A stretch of DNA of 64,000 nt from Prochlorococcus marinus subsp. marinus str. CCMP1375 (GTDB lineage Bacteria > Cyanobacteriota > Cyanobacteriia > PCC-6307 > Cyanobiaceae), in contig NC_005042.1 in the NCBI RefSeq assembly GCF_000007925.1, positions 310,001 through 374,000 on the forward strand. The letters run 5' to 3'. The notes under the pieces are model-generated. The model was given only the letters and a program-made list of their open reading frames with translations, made no database searches and was not told where the DNA came from. The position numbers and the translations under genes were made by a program. This document shows, in pieces, positions 10,312-19,466 of the stretch. Each line of letters opens with the position of its first letter. The first letter of the stretch is position 1.

Positions 10312-12477
10312 CTTTTGCTTGCAGGTGGTGGTCATACTCATGCCCTTGTTTTAAAACGTTGGGCAATGAAGCCTCATTTAAAACCAAAGTGTTTAATTAC
10401 TTTGGTTAATCGAGATAGCTCAACGATTTATTCAGGGATGTTTCCTGGGCTTATCTCTGGTGATTATCAATTAGATGAAGTTTCCATTGATTTGAGGCGA
10501 CTTACAGATAAAGCAGGAGTTTCATTAGTTGTTGGAGAAATTCATTCACTAGACATATATGAGAATAGATTATTTCTCCATAACCGTGCTTCTATAGGCT
10601 TTTCAAGATTAAGCCTTGATGTTGGCTCAGAAACACTTGTTGATGAAGATACCTCTTATCTCAAAGATAGAAGTGATGTTTTTCCAATTAGACCATTCGA
10701 GAAATCCTTGGAATGTATTAAAGAACTTGATGTTGAGTCACAGAATGAATCGACTAAGCCTTTTACAGTAATTGGTTCTGGCCTTGCTGCATTAGAGATT
10801 GTTTTTGCTTTGAGAAAAAGATGGCCTGCTCGAGAATTGAGATTGCAAGCTTTTAGTAGAAAATTGAATTGGAGATTTAAGAAAGCTATTAATTTAGCGA
10901 AAATCGATATAATTAGTCCTAAGAGTTTAGTTGATGGCCCTGCAGTTATTTGTACAGGGAATGAAGCCCCAAAATGGCTTAAAAACAGTGGTTTGAAGGT
11001 CAATAATGCCGGTAGAATTATTACTCTTCCAACTCTTGAGATTCCAGGTCGGCCAGATATATTTGCTGTTGGTGATTGTGGAGTACTCGCAAAAAATAGT
11101 CGTCCTCCTTCAGGGGTCTGGGCGGTTCGTGCAGCTAAACCGTTAGCTAAAAATCTTGAAAGATCTTTATCGGGAAAGAGCCTTTTAGCTTGGAGACCTC
11201 AGTCAATAGCGTTGAAATTAGTTGGTGGTATATCTAAATCCAATATGTCAATAGCGTGGTCTCTTTGGGGCTTTGTGGTGATTGGTCCTAATCGTTTGAT
11301 TTGGAAACTTAAGCAAAGCATTGATAGAGGTTTTGTAAAAGGTTTCGAGGAGCTTTCAATGGTTGAGTATGAGGAAAAAATAATTGCTTGTAGAGGCTGT
11401 GCTTCAAAAGTTGCGGCGCAGCCTCTCAAATCAGCTTTGAAATCAGCTGAACTTGACAACTTAATTAATTATCCAGAAGATGCTGCATTGGTTGCTTCTT
11501 CTTTAGATAAAGGCCTTTGGCTGCAAAGTGTTGATGGCTTTCCTGCTCTTTCAAATGATCCTTGGCTTAATGCTCGCCTAACTACTTTGCATGCATGCTC
11601 AGATTTATGGGCAAGAGGAGCTTCTGTTACTTCTGCACAAGCTGTAATAACTCTCCCAACCATTCATCAGAAATTACAGCAAGAGCTTTTGATTCAATGC
11701 CTTTCAGGAATTAAATCAGCATTAATGCCTCAAGGTGCCGAGCTAATTGGTGGACATACTTATGAATCTAGGACTGAATTGTCAGGAAATATTTCTATGG
11801 ATATAGAAATTTCTCTTTCTATTAATGGATTGGTTGTCCCAAATATTCGTCCTTGGAGTAAAGGAGGCCTTCAGATTGGAGATGAAATCCTCATAAGCAG
11901 AGGAATTGGTACTGGAGTGATCTTCTCTGCAGCAATGAAGGGAGCAGTACCTGCTAAACATGTTGATGCCGCATTATTTCAGTTATCTCAAAGTCAACAT
12001 GTTTTTGTGGAAGGTCTTAGAAAACAATCTTTAGAAACTAATGATTCATTTTTGATTCATGCTTGTACTGATATCACCGGATTTGGATTGCTTGGACATT
12101 TAGGCGAAATGATTCAAGCTACTAATATTAAAAGATTAAAAGCTTCTCTCCCTCTTGTAAAAATCAATCTTTTTGCTAATTCAATTCCAGTGTTAGATGG
12201 AGTGAAAAACTTGTTCAAATTAGGTTATGAAAGTACTCTTGCACCTTCAAATAGATGCTTTTTAGAATTATTAAATTTAAAAAATAAAACTGTTCCATTC
12301 ATAGAACTAATAATGGAGGATATTTCATCAGAAATGCAAGAAGTTCATTTAATCAAAGAATTATTAGTTGATCCTCAAACTTGTGGACCATTAGTTATAT
12401 CTTGTGAATCAAAAATTGCTAACAGTTTAATAGATAATTATTATTGGCATAGAATTGGTTTTGTTGATACTCTTTAG
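10297..12477 (+). CDS. selD: Pyridine nucleotide-disulfide oxidoreductase / SelD-like fusion
   Basis: A 726-aa two-domain protein. The N-terminal half (about 1-350) is an NDH-2/SQR-like flavoprotein with FAD motif LAGGGHTHAL, a second Rossmann motif VIGSGLAALE and the FAD closing motif AVGDCGVL. The C-terminal half (about 355-726) is a selenide, water dikinase (SelD) domain, which makes selenophosphate. Its active-site loop reads CRGCASK, with C368 and K371 aligning to the catalytic Cys17/Lys20 of the E. coli enzyme. The second cysteine of the usual C-G-C motif is Ser370. No in-frame UGA is used. Such fusions occur in cyanobacteria, but the role of selenophosphate here is unclear. It converges with cca. 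Confidence 0.88.
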   Translation: MFVDHLLLAGGGHTHALVLKRWAMKPHLKPKCLITLVNRDSSTIYSGMFPGLISGDYQLDEVSIDLRRLTDKAGVSLVVGEIHSLDIYENRLFLHNRASIGFSRLSLDVGSETLVDEDTSYLKDRSDVFPIRPFEKSLECIKELDVESQNESTKPFTVIGSGLAALEIVFALRKRWPARELRLQAFSRKLNWRFKKAINLAKIDIISPKSLVDGPAVICTGNEAPKWLKNSGLKVNNAGRIITLPTLEIPGRPDIFAVGDCGVLAKNSRPPSGVWAVRAAKPLAKNLERSLSGKSLLAWRPQSIALKLVGGISKSNMSIAWSLWGFVVIGPNRLIWKLKQSIDRGFVKGFEELSMVEYEEKIIACRGCASKVAAQPLKSALKSAELDNLINYPEDAALVASSLDKGLWLQSVDGFPALSNDPWLNARLTTLHACSDLWARGASVTSAQAVITLPTIHQKLQQELLIQCLSGIKSALMPQGAELIGGHTYESRTELSGNISMDIEISLSINGLVVPNIRPWSKGGLQIGDEILISRGIGTGVIFSAAMKGAVPAKHVDAALFQLSQSQHVFVEGLRKQSLETNDSFLIHACTDITGFGLLGHLGEMIQATNIKRLKASLPLVKINLFANSIPVLDGVKNLFKLGYESTLAPSNRCFLELLNLKNKTVPFIELIMEDISSEMQEVHLIKELLVDPQTCGPLVISCESKIANSLIDNYYWHRIGFVDTL

Positions 12478-12502
12478 GCCTTGAAAAATAAATTTATTCT
12501 GA

Positions 12503-13753
12503 TTACTTTTTTTTAAGTTCGATATATCTAAGCCTTTTAAGTTCTAAACCTAATTCTGGACCAGACTTCCATCCAGTCTGAAGTAGATCTTTAGCTGTTA
12601 TTTTTGATTTCACGAGCCGCCACTTTTCCCACCATCTTAATAAGAAGCTCCAGAATGATGGCATTAAGCAGATTGTAATTGCTATAGATTCAGGCTTCCA
12701 ATTTGTTGATTCAATTTCTTCGCACCATCTTGAGGGATCCCAAACCTCAATATTTTCTGACAAACTAATAGAACAAAAATGGTCCATTATTTCTTTGCTT
12801 TCAATTAAAAGTTGTTGTTCTTTTTTTGGTATTTGTAATCGCATGCCAAGGCAATATGGATTTGACGACCCTGCAATAAAAGCAGTCAATGGACTTACAC
12901 CTAACTTGAATGCCCAGCTAATTCTTTGTTCCCAATGTTTGTTGTTTTGAAGCTCTTGGTCGAGCAAAATCAATGCTCCCAATTCTTGAAGCTGTTGAAG
13001 TGCTCCTCTCCATTGCTCTGTTCCATCAAATAAAAGTTCTAGTTCCATACGCAGTCTCGTGGCTAGAGCAGCAGGAGCATTTTCAGGAGGCATTTGTGTA
13101 GTCCAATGCCAAGGCCATGTTTTTATTGTTGAGCGTATTTGTTTGATTGCTAAAGGAGTTAAGTTGAAACCTAGTCTTGCTGAATAACGAGAGGCTCGAA
13201 AGACTCTGGTTGGATCTTCTGAGACGCTTTTGTCATGTATAAATTCGATTTTTTTTTCTGATATTGAATTTATACCCTCGTAAGGATCTATCAGCTCTTT
13301 GGATTTCAAGTCAAATGCAATGGAATTAATTGTGAAATCTCGCCTAAATAAGTCTTTATTTATTTCACTGGGTGCAATCTTCGGGTTTTCAGCTAGGTTT
13401 TCATATCTTTCTATTCTTGCTCTTGCAACATCTATAGCAACATCATTTATTTTTAATTCAATTGTTAGATAGGAAGGATTTAGACGATTAATTATGACGT
13501 TTGATTTTCCAAGGTTTTTTTGTAGCTGCATCGCAAAGTCTTTTACCGAACCTTCGATAACAAGATCTATGTCACGAAAGTTATGTTTTGATTCATTGTG
13601 AATCAGATGGCTTAATTCATCGCGCACAAACCCTCCAACTATTGCAATTCTTTTAACAGCAGCTTGATCTGCCGCTAAAGTCAAGTTCTTACAAAGACCT
13701 TGAGGCAAGTTTGGGAATTCATCTGTAAACTTGGCTTTAGGAAGGCCTTTCAT
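12503..13753 (-). CDS. cca: CCA tRNA nucleotidyltransferase / poly(A) polymerase family
   Basis: Adds or repairs the 3' CCA of tRNAs. The 416-aa class II nucleotidyltransferase shows GGFVRDEL (residues 40-47), the metal-binding pair D61-x-D63 in RDIDLVIEG, and later RDFTINSIAFD and DPTRVFRASRYSARLGF. Most tRNAs in this window, such as both intact tRNA-Thr genes, do not encode CCA, so the enzyme is needed for de novo synthesis. Some cyanobacteria split CC- and A-adding activities between two proteins; the sequence alone does not settle which this is. Confidence 0.92.
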   Translation of the reverse strand: MKGLPKAKFTDEFPNLPQGLCKNLTLAADQAAVKRIAIVGGFVRDELSHLIHNESKHNFRDIDLVIEGSVKDFAMQLQKNLGKSNVIINRLNPSYLTIELKINDVAIDVARARIERYENLAENPKIAPSEINKDLFRRDFTINSIAFDLKSKELIDPYEGINSISEKKIEFIHDKSVSEDPTRVFRASRYSARLGFNLTPLAIKQIRSTIKTWPWHWTTQMPPENAPAALATRLRMELELLFDGTEQWRGALQQLQELGALILLDQELQNNKHWEQRISWAFKLGVSPLTAFIAGSSNPYCLGMRLQIPKKEQQLLIESKEIMDHFCSISLSENIEVWDPSRWCEEIESTNWKPESIAITICLMPSFWSFLLRWWEKWRLVKSKITAKDLLQTGWKSGPELGLELKRLRYIELKKK

Positions 13754-13817
13754 GGCCTTAGAAAGATAGGTTGTTCTTCGATCATTTTAAAAAGTAATTT
13801 CCTCAACAGTTTGACTT

Positions 13818-16241
13818 TTAAAGTTCGTCAATTGGCTTAATTGGAGCTAAGCGCGGGTCAAGAATCTTTGGACTCATGCCAATAAATTTAATGGCTATTG
13901 AAATTTTTTCTCCGCTTCCAAAAACATGTGTTATCTCACCTCGACCAAAACGGGAATGAATTACGACATCCCCTATGGACCATTTTTTGCCTGGGGCTGG
14001 ACCGGAACTATACCTTCTTACTGCGTTGCTAGGAGCATCATGGGATTTCTTCGAAACATCTGATGGTGAGCCTCTATCAACACGAGTCAAGCGTTCAAGC
14101 CGGTTATCTCTTCTTAAAACTGTTCCCCCTGATAGCGGGATGTCACCTTCTATTAGCTCTGAAGGAATTTCCGAAAGAAATATTGATGAAACTGCAGGTT
14201 CACGCATGCCTCCCCACAACCTTCTTTCATTTGCATGAAATAGACATAATTTTTCTTTAGCCCTTGTTAGGCCGACATAGCAAAGTCTGCGTTCTTCTTC
14301 TAGAGAAGCTGGATCATCAAGTGAACGATAACTAGGGAATAGACCTTGCTCCATTCCTACAAGACAAACTATTGGGAATTCCAAGCCTTTACTGCTATGC
14401 AAAGTCATTAGAGTTACTCGGTTAAGCGAACTGTCTTTATTGTCTGCATCACTTGCAAGAGCTGCTGTTGCCAAGAACCCTTCAAGATCTCCTGCTTCAT
14501 TTTCCTCTTGATATTGAAGAGCAGCATTTACAAGTTCTTCTAGATTTCTTCGCCGTTCTTCGGCTTCATCTGTTGCAATCGAAATAAGCTCTTTTATGTA
14601 GCCGCTTTTTTCTAATGCTAATCGAATAATTTCAGCAGGACCGGAGCTATTTAAATGAGACTGTAATTCTTGAATAATCTCTCTGAATTCTAATAATCCT
14701 TTTGATGATCTACCCCCTAATGAACGAATTGCTTCAGGGTCAGTAACGATGTCCCATACAGTTACACCTAATTGACTAGCTGCGTCTGTAAATTTTTGAA
14801 TAGTTGTTTTGCCAATTCCTCTTTTAGGAACATTTAAAACTCTTAATAGGCTTACGCTATCAGATGGGTTAATTAATAGTTTTAAGTAGGCTAAAATATC
14901 CTTAACTTCTCTTCTATCATAGAAACGCAGGCTGCCAACAACAATGTAAGGTATGTTCCAACGTACAAGTGATTCTTCTATAACTCTAGATTGAGCATTA
15001 GTTCTATATAAAATTGCAACATCACTCCAGTTTAAATTATTATTAGCTGCATCAATAAGCCTTATTCTATGGACAACAGCTTCGGCTTCTGCAATTTCAT
15101 CATCACACCTTGTGAGCTTTATTAAATCACCACTACTTCTAGTTGCTTTTAAAACTTTATCTATCCTTTCTTTGTTGTTAGAAATCAATGAATTAGCTGC
15201 TTCTAAAATATTGGAAGTTGACCTATAGTTTTCTTCCAGCTTAACAACATTTGAATCATAATTGCCTTTACTATTTGCACCAAAGTCCTGTTCAAAACCC
15301 ATTAATATCCTAAAATCTGCTGCTCTAAAGCTATATATACTTTGATCAGCATCTCCAACAACAAATACTGATCTACCTTCCCATGCCTTGAACGATGAAG
15401 GTGGCTCTCCATTGGTGACTAAGAGCTTTATCAACTCATACTGAGTCCAATTCGTATCTTGATATTCATCTACTAGCAAATGTTTAAATCTTTTGTGCCA
15501 GTAGTCTCTAGTCTCTTTGCTCTGTTGTAATAATTGTACTGGAAGAAGAAGTAGATCATCAAAGTCCAGAGCATTATTAGCAGCAAGCGCTTTTCTATAA
15601 ACTCTATAAGCCTTAGCAGTTAATCTGCTTCTTAATCCTTCTGCACTTTCTTCTAAAATATCTGGTAAAATCCCTTTATTCTTTGCATTACTGATTGCCC
15701 AACGAATTTTTTTTGGTTCAAACCTTTTAGGATCGAGCTGTAAATCTTCTGTGACTATTTCTTTGATCAAGCTTAACGCATCTTTCTCATCATAAATAGA
15801 GAAATGTCGTGTCCATTTCAAGCCTTCTTTATCAACATACTTTTCAATATCAAAACGTAGTAATCTTGCAAATAGAGCATGAAAAGTACCTATCCAGATT
15901 TCTTTTATGACTTCTCGATATATTCTGGTACGCAGTTCACTTTGTATAGATATTTTTAAAGTCGAAAATGGCTGTCCAAATTCAATTTTTGCTAGTTTTT
16001 GAGCTAAAAGAATTTCCAATCTATCTTTCATCTCTCTTGCCGCCTTGTTTGTAAAGGTCACTGCAAGGATTTCTGAAGGCTCAACCTTATATTCTGATAT
16101 TAGATGTGCTATACGATGTGTTAAAGCTCTGGTTTTACCACTCCCTGCGCCAGCAACAACTAGTAAAGGTCCTTCATAATGATCTACAGCTTTTGATTGC
16201 TCTTTATTAAGTCCATCTAGGAATGTAATTTGATTATCCAT
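13818..16241 (-). CDS. uvrD: ATP-dependent DNA helicase, UvrD/PcrA type
   Basis: An 807-aa superfamily 1A 3'-5' helicase for repair and replication-fork restart. Motifs in order: Q-motif LNKEQSKAVDH, Walker A GAGSGKT (31-37), motif Ia AVTFTNKAAREM, motif II VDEYQDTN, motif III GDADQSIYSFRAAD, motif IV YRTNAQSR, motif V TLMTLHSSKGLEFPIV and motif VI YVGLTRAKEKL. The C-terminal 70 residues form the Tudor-like tail of PcrA/UvrD (VIHSRFGRGEITHVFGSG). There are longer insertions near residues 95-130 than in E. coli UvrD. Confidence 0.95.
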   Translation of the reverse strand: MDNQITFLDGLNKEQSKAVDHYEGPLLVVAGAGSGKTRALTHRIAHLISEYKVEPSEILAVTFTNKAAREMKDRLEILLAQKLAKIEFGQPFSTLKISIQSELRTRIYREVIKEIWIGTFHALFARLLRFDIEKYVDKEGLKWTRHFSIYDEKDALSLIKEIVTEDLQLDPKRFEPKKIRWAISNAKNKGILPDILEESAEGLRSRLTAKAYRVYRKALAANNALDFDDLLLLPVQLLQQSKETRDYWHKRFKHLLVDEYQDTNWTQYELIKLLVTNGEPPSSFKAWEGRSVFVVGDADQSIYSFRAADFRILMGFEQDFGANSKGNYDSNVVKLEENYRSTSNILEAANSLISNNKERIDKVLKATRSSGDLIKLTRCDDEIAEAEAVVHRIRLIDAANNNLNWSDVAILYRTNAQSRVIEESLVRWNIPYIVVGSLRFYDRREVKDILAYLKLLINPSDSVSLLRVLNVPKRGIGKTTIQKFTDAASQLGVTVWDIVTDPEAIRSLGGRSSKGLLEFREIIQELQSHLNSSGPAEIIRLALEKSGYIKELISIATDEAEERRRNLEELVNAALQYQEENEAGDLEGFLATAALASDADNKDSSLNRVTLMTLHSSKGLEFPIVCLVGMEQGLFPSYRSLDDPASLEEERRLCYVGLTRAKEKLCLFHANERRLWGGMREPAVSSIFLSEIPSELIEGDIPLSGGTVLRRDNRLERLTRVDRGSPSDVSKKSHDAPSNAVRRYSSGPAPGKKWSIGDVVIHSRFGRGEITHVFGSGEKISIAIKFIGMSPKILDPRLAPIKPIDEL

Positions 16242-16318
16242 CTTGCAATTGTTTAAATAAATATAAAAATAAGGATTTAGATTTTACTTGCTTTTTTATA
16301 CATCTGAGTTCAAAAAAT

Positions 16319-16525
16319 TTAACTATTTTGGTTGCTTTGAGCTGTTAGTGCTTTTAATGTGGTTTCTATTTGTTTTAGTTCAGAATTTTCTTCTAAAATA
16401 GACTGAATTTTGACTTGGGACATGCGCAGCTTTTGAGACATATTAATAATTTCAGTCTGAAGTCTATCTCTGTAGTTTCTCAACGCATCTATTGAGGCAT
16501 TGATTTCTTTTTGAGTTGCTTGCAA
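16319..16525 (-). CDS. Small coiled-coil protein of unknown function
   Basis: A 68-aa protein I do not recognise. It is almost entirely helical and rich in Q, E, K and L with heptad spacing (DALRNYRDRLQTEI, SQKLRMSQVKIQSILEENSELKQIE), which predicts a coiled coil. It has no membrane segment or signal peptide. It lies between the helicase and the phycoerythrin genes and is divergent from cpeB, sharing the 242-bp intergenic region. It could be a regulator or a structural partner, but nothing in the sequence decides this. Confidence 0.6.
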   Translation of the reverse strand: MQATQKEINASIDALRNYRDRLQTEIINMSQKLRMSQVKIQSILEENSELKQIETTLKALTAQSNQNS

Positions 16526-16569
16526 AATGACAGCTCTAAACTCTTAAAAGGCTAGCTCAAAAGCTTGAA

Positions 16570-16601
16570 AAGTTATTGATTAAGTGACTTCTCAATAACT
16601 T
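16570..16601. promoter_or_regulatory. Operator-like inverted repeat upstream of cpeBA
   Basis: A perfect 10-bp inverted repeat, AAGTTATTGA and TCAATAACTT, separated by 12 bp. It lies about 170-200 bp before the cpeB start and just upstream of a candidate -10 box (TATAAA at 16617-16622). No T-run follows, so it is not an obvious terminator. The position suits a transcription-factor site. The assignment is inference. Confidence 0.4.
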
Positions 16602-16622
16602 ATTTGAGGCATTTTGTATAAA
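16594..16622 (+). promoter_or_regulatory. Candidate cpeBA promoter
   Basis: TATAAA at 16617-16622 is a good -10 element. A weak -35 region (AATAAC at 16594-16599) lies at 17-bp spacing and overlaps the right arm of the inverted repeat. Transcription would begin near 16629, giving a 5' leader of about 140 nt before cpeB. The call rests on sequence only. Confidence 0.3.
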
Positions 16623-16725
16623 TCCCCCTTTAGTTCAGTTAAGAAGCATTGCAGAGTACCATTTCTGCTCTTCTAGAAGAGGCATTAGAGTTAGGTTGGA
16701 CAGCGGTGCTTTTCAATACCAGTAA

Positions 16726-17316
<591 letters not shown>

Positions 17317-17365
17317 TGGCCATTTCAATGAATTATTTTATTCCTTCCCTAGAAATAAGCTGCAA

Positions 17366-17833
17366 ATGAAATCAACAGTCACCACAGTTATAGCTTCAGC
17401 CGACGCTGCTGGCAGATTTCCTACAATTAGTGATATTGAATCTGTCAAGGGGTCTTTTGATAGGGCTAAAGATCGATTGGAAGCAGCAGAAAAGCTTTCT
17501 ATTCATATAGATAGATTTACTTCACAGGCATTAGATTACGTATATGGCACTGAGAACTATGAGCAGGCTAATAAGGACAAGTGCTCTAGGGATATCCATC
17601 ATTATTTGCGTTTGATAAACTATTGCCTGGTTACTGGAGGCACTGGGCCATTAGATGAATGGGGCATTGCTGGAATGCGAGAAGTGATTCGAATTCAACT
17701 CTTGCCTACAGCAGCTTATATAGAAGCATTTACCTATATTCGAGATAATTTAGATATACCTAATGATATGGGTCAGCAAGCTGGCGCTGAGTTTAAGAAT
17801 CTTCTTGATTACCTTATTAATGCCTTGGCTTGA
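17366..17833 (+). CDS. cpeA: Phycoerythrin class III alpha chain
   Basis: Alpha subunit partnering CpeB. It is 155 aa, shorter than the usual 164-aa CpeA. The core KCSRDIHHYLRLINYC and LVTGGTGPLDEWGIAGMREV match CpeA, with C73 corresponding to the bilin-binding Cys82. About nine residues are missing just before this site. The second bilin cysteine (Cys139, usually in RNRGCAPRD) is replaced; the region reads IRDNLDIPNDM. The subunit therefore probably carries one chromophore. It follows cpeB by 49 bp and precedes cpeZ. Confidence 0.94.
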   Translation: MKSTVTTVIASADAAGRFPTISDIESVKGSFDRAKDRLEAAEKLSIHIDRFTSQALDYVYGTENYEQANKDKCSRDIHHYLRLINYCLVTGGTGPLDEWGIAGMREVIRIQLLPTAAYIEAFTYIRDNLDIPNDMGQQAGAEFKNLLDYLINALA

Positions 17834-17880
17834 TCAAAACCTTCTAAGAACTTGAGAATAAACTAATAGATATATATTCT

Positions 17881-18489
17881 ATGAAAAGAAGAGAGGAAGT
17901 TCCTAGCCTGGATAGTATTTTTGCCGATCTAGATCACCCGAACCCAAATATTAACCAAAAAGCATGTTTAGATATGAAACATTTTTGGCCTAAGGAATCT
18001 ATTGCACGTTTAATTAATAATTTGGACCATGATAATGTTGAGCTTAGAAGAAAATCAGTAAAGGCACTTGCTTGTTTTGAAACAGATGTATTGAGGGAAG
18101 TAATACATTTATTTATTAGTACTAAAGATAATCTACTTAGAATAAGCTATTTAAAGGTATTAGTATTAATAGCATCTAAATGTAGCCTTACTAATTTTAC
18201 TGAAGATGTACAGAAACTATTAAAATCAGCGCTTGTTGATGAATCTACTGAGATAGTCTTAATGTCTATTTCTTTTTTAAGACAAATTGGGAATGAATCA
18301 ATTCCATACCTTAAAAAACTTTGCAGAGATAAAAATGTTCTACGAGCGAAATCAGCAGTTTCTGCATTAATAGAGATTCCCGATTCTTCTCTTCAGCAAT
18401 TTCTTATCACAATAGCGCAAGATTCTTCATTAGATGATCTTATTAGGGATGCTGCAATACAAGCCATGGAAACTAATATCCTTGATTAG
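17881..18489 (+). CDS. cpeZ: Bilin lyase subunit CpeZ (HEAT-repeat)
   Basis: A 202-aa HEAT-repeat protein of the E/F bilin lyase family. In other cyanobacteria CpeZ works with CpeY to attach phycoerythrobilin to CpeA at Cys82 and also acts as a chaperone-like factor. Repeats are visible as paired helices, for example ARLINNLDHDNVELRRKSVKAL and KSALVDESTEIVLMSISFLRQIG. Its length and its place directly after cpeBA fit CpeZ rather than the longer CpeY. The stop lies 3 bp from the end of the convergent HEAT-repeat lyase gene. Confidence 0.82.
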   Translation: MKRREEVPSLDSIFADLDHPNPNINQKACLDMKHFWPKESIARLINNLDHDNVELRRKSVKALACFETDVLREVIHLFISTKDNLLRISYLKVLVLIASKCSLTNFTEDVQKLLKSALVDESTEIVLMSISFLRQIGNESIPYLKKLCRDKNVLRAKSAVSALIEIPDSSLQQFLITIAQDSSLDDLIRDAAIQAMETNILD

Positions 18490-18492
18490 TCT

Positions 18493-19389
18493 CTATGTAT
18501 TCCTTTTGATTACTTTTATACTTAATTCAAGAATATTAATAACTTCGGCATCATCTTCATTTAATAGAGAGTTCCTTAATCTTTCTATTTGATTGCTTGC
18601 TTTTAGTCGCATTAAAGATAATGCTGTCTGCTTTCTTACCTGTGGGTTTATATGACTTAATTTTGAGGCTAATAGGTCTAGGTCCCAATCTTCTTCGTTA
18701 AGTGCTCCTATTAATCTAATGGCTTCAATTTGCACCTCAATTGAAACGTCATTTAGAGCATTAGTAATAATATTTTTTGCCTGTAAGTCACACAATGTTT
18801 GCGTTTGTTCCCCTAGAGCGGCAATGCAGGATGCTCGAACTTTTGGATTTTTTGATAATGCTGCTTCTTTTAGAGAGTTGGCCCCTTTTGCTCCTATAAA
18901 AGAAAGGCCCCATCGTGCTAGACCACATTGCATCTCCGAGCTATTTGGCCTCTCTAGAACCCTAACAAAATATTCAATCGCATGTTCGCCAAATATTGCA
19001 ATCGCACCCGCAGAAGAGCCTTGAACAACGGGATCTTTATCATTGATCAGGGCTTCTAAAAGATCAGGTAAAGCAGATGGGTCTCCGACAAGTTTTAATG
19101 TTTTTGCAGCAGCTCTTCTTGTGGTGACATTTGGACTTTTTAAGAGTGCCTCGCGTAATTCAGGTATAGATGCTGGCCCAATTGCGCCTAGACTTTCTGA
19201 AAAAGTCCTTCTTAGCATTCCTCTATTATCTCCAAGTCCAGCAATAAGTTTTTTAATTAGCTTTTCATCTTTTTCTGGTCTAAAACCTTCTTTTAGAGTT
19301 TGTTTTAGTTCCTCAGCTAAATTTGAAGCCTCTTCTTGACTTAGAATAGTCTTGTCATTCAATGAGTTTTGCTTAGAGTCTTCTTTCAA
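18493..19389 (-). CDS. HEAT-repeat bilin lyase, MpeX/MpeV/CpeF-like
   Basis: A 298-aa armadillo/HEAT-repeat protein of the E/F lyase family. Repeats include GLGDNRGMLRRTFSESLGAIG, LREALLKSPNVTTRRAAAKTL, LINDKDPVVQGSSAGAIA and LSKNPKVRASCIAALG. Relatives (CpeF, MpeV) attach the doubly linked bilin at beta-Cys50/61. CpeB here keeps both cysteines, so that is a reasonable job for this protein. The gene is convergent with cpeZ and divergent from cpeY (77-bp gap). The exact ortholog (MpeX, MpeV or CpeF) cannot be fixed by eye. Confidence 0.75.
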   Translation of the reverse strand: MKEDSKQNSLNDKTILSQEEASNLAEELKQTLKEGFRPEKDEKLIKKLIAGLGDNRGMLRRTFSESLGAIGPASIPELREALLKSPNVTTRRAAAKTLKLVGDPSALPDLLEALINDKDPVVQGSSAGAIAIFGEHAIEYFVRVLERPNSSEMQCGLARWGLSFIGAKGANSLKEAALSKNPKVRASCIAALGEQTQTLCDLQAKNIITNALNDVSIEVQIEAIRLIGALNEEDWDLDLLASKLSHINPQVRKQTALSLMRLKASNQIERLRNSLLNEDDAEVINILELSIKVIKRNT

Positions 19390-19466
19390 TTGTTTTTATA
19401 AGTAGTGATCTTTTAGAAAAGTTTGATTTAATCATATATTTAAAATCGGCTTGCTTTAAGTAACTG

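Noticed and set aside
11386-11406. Selenocysteine in the SelD domain
   Set aside because: The active-site position is read by TGT (Cys); no in-frame TGA is present.
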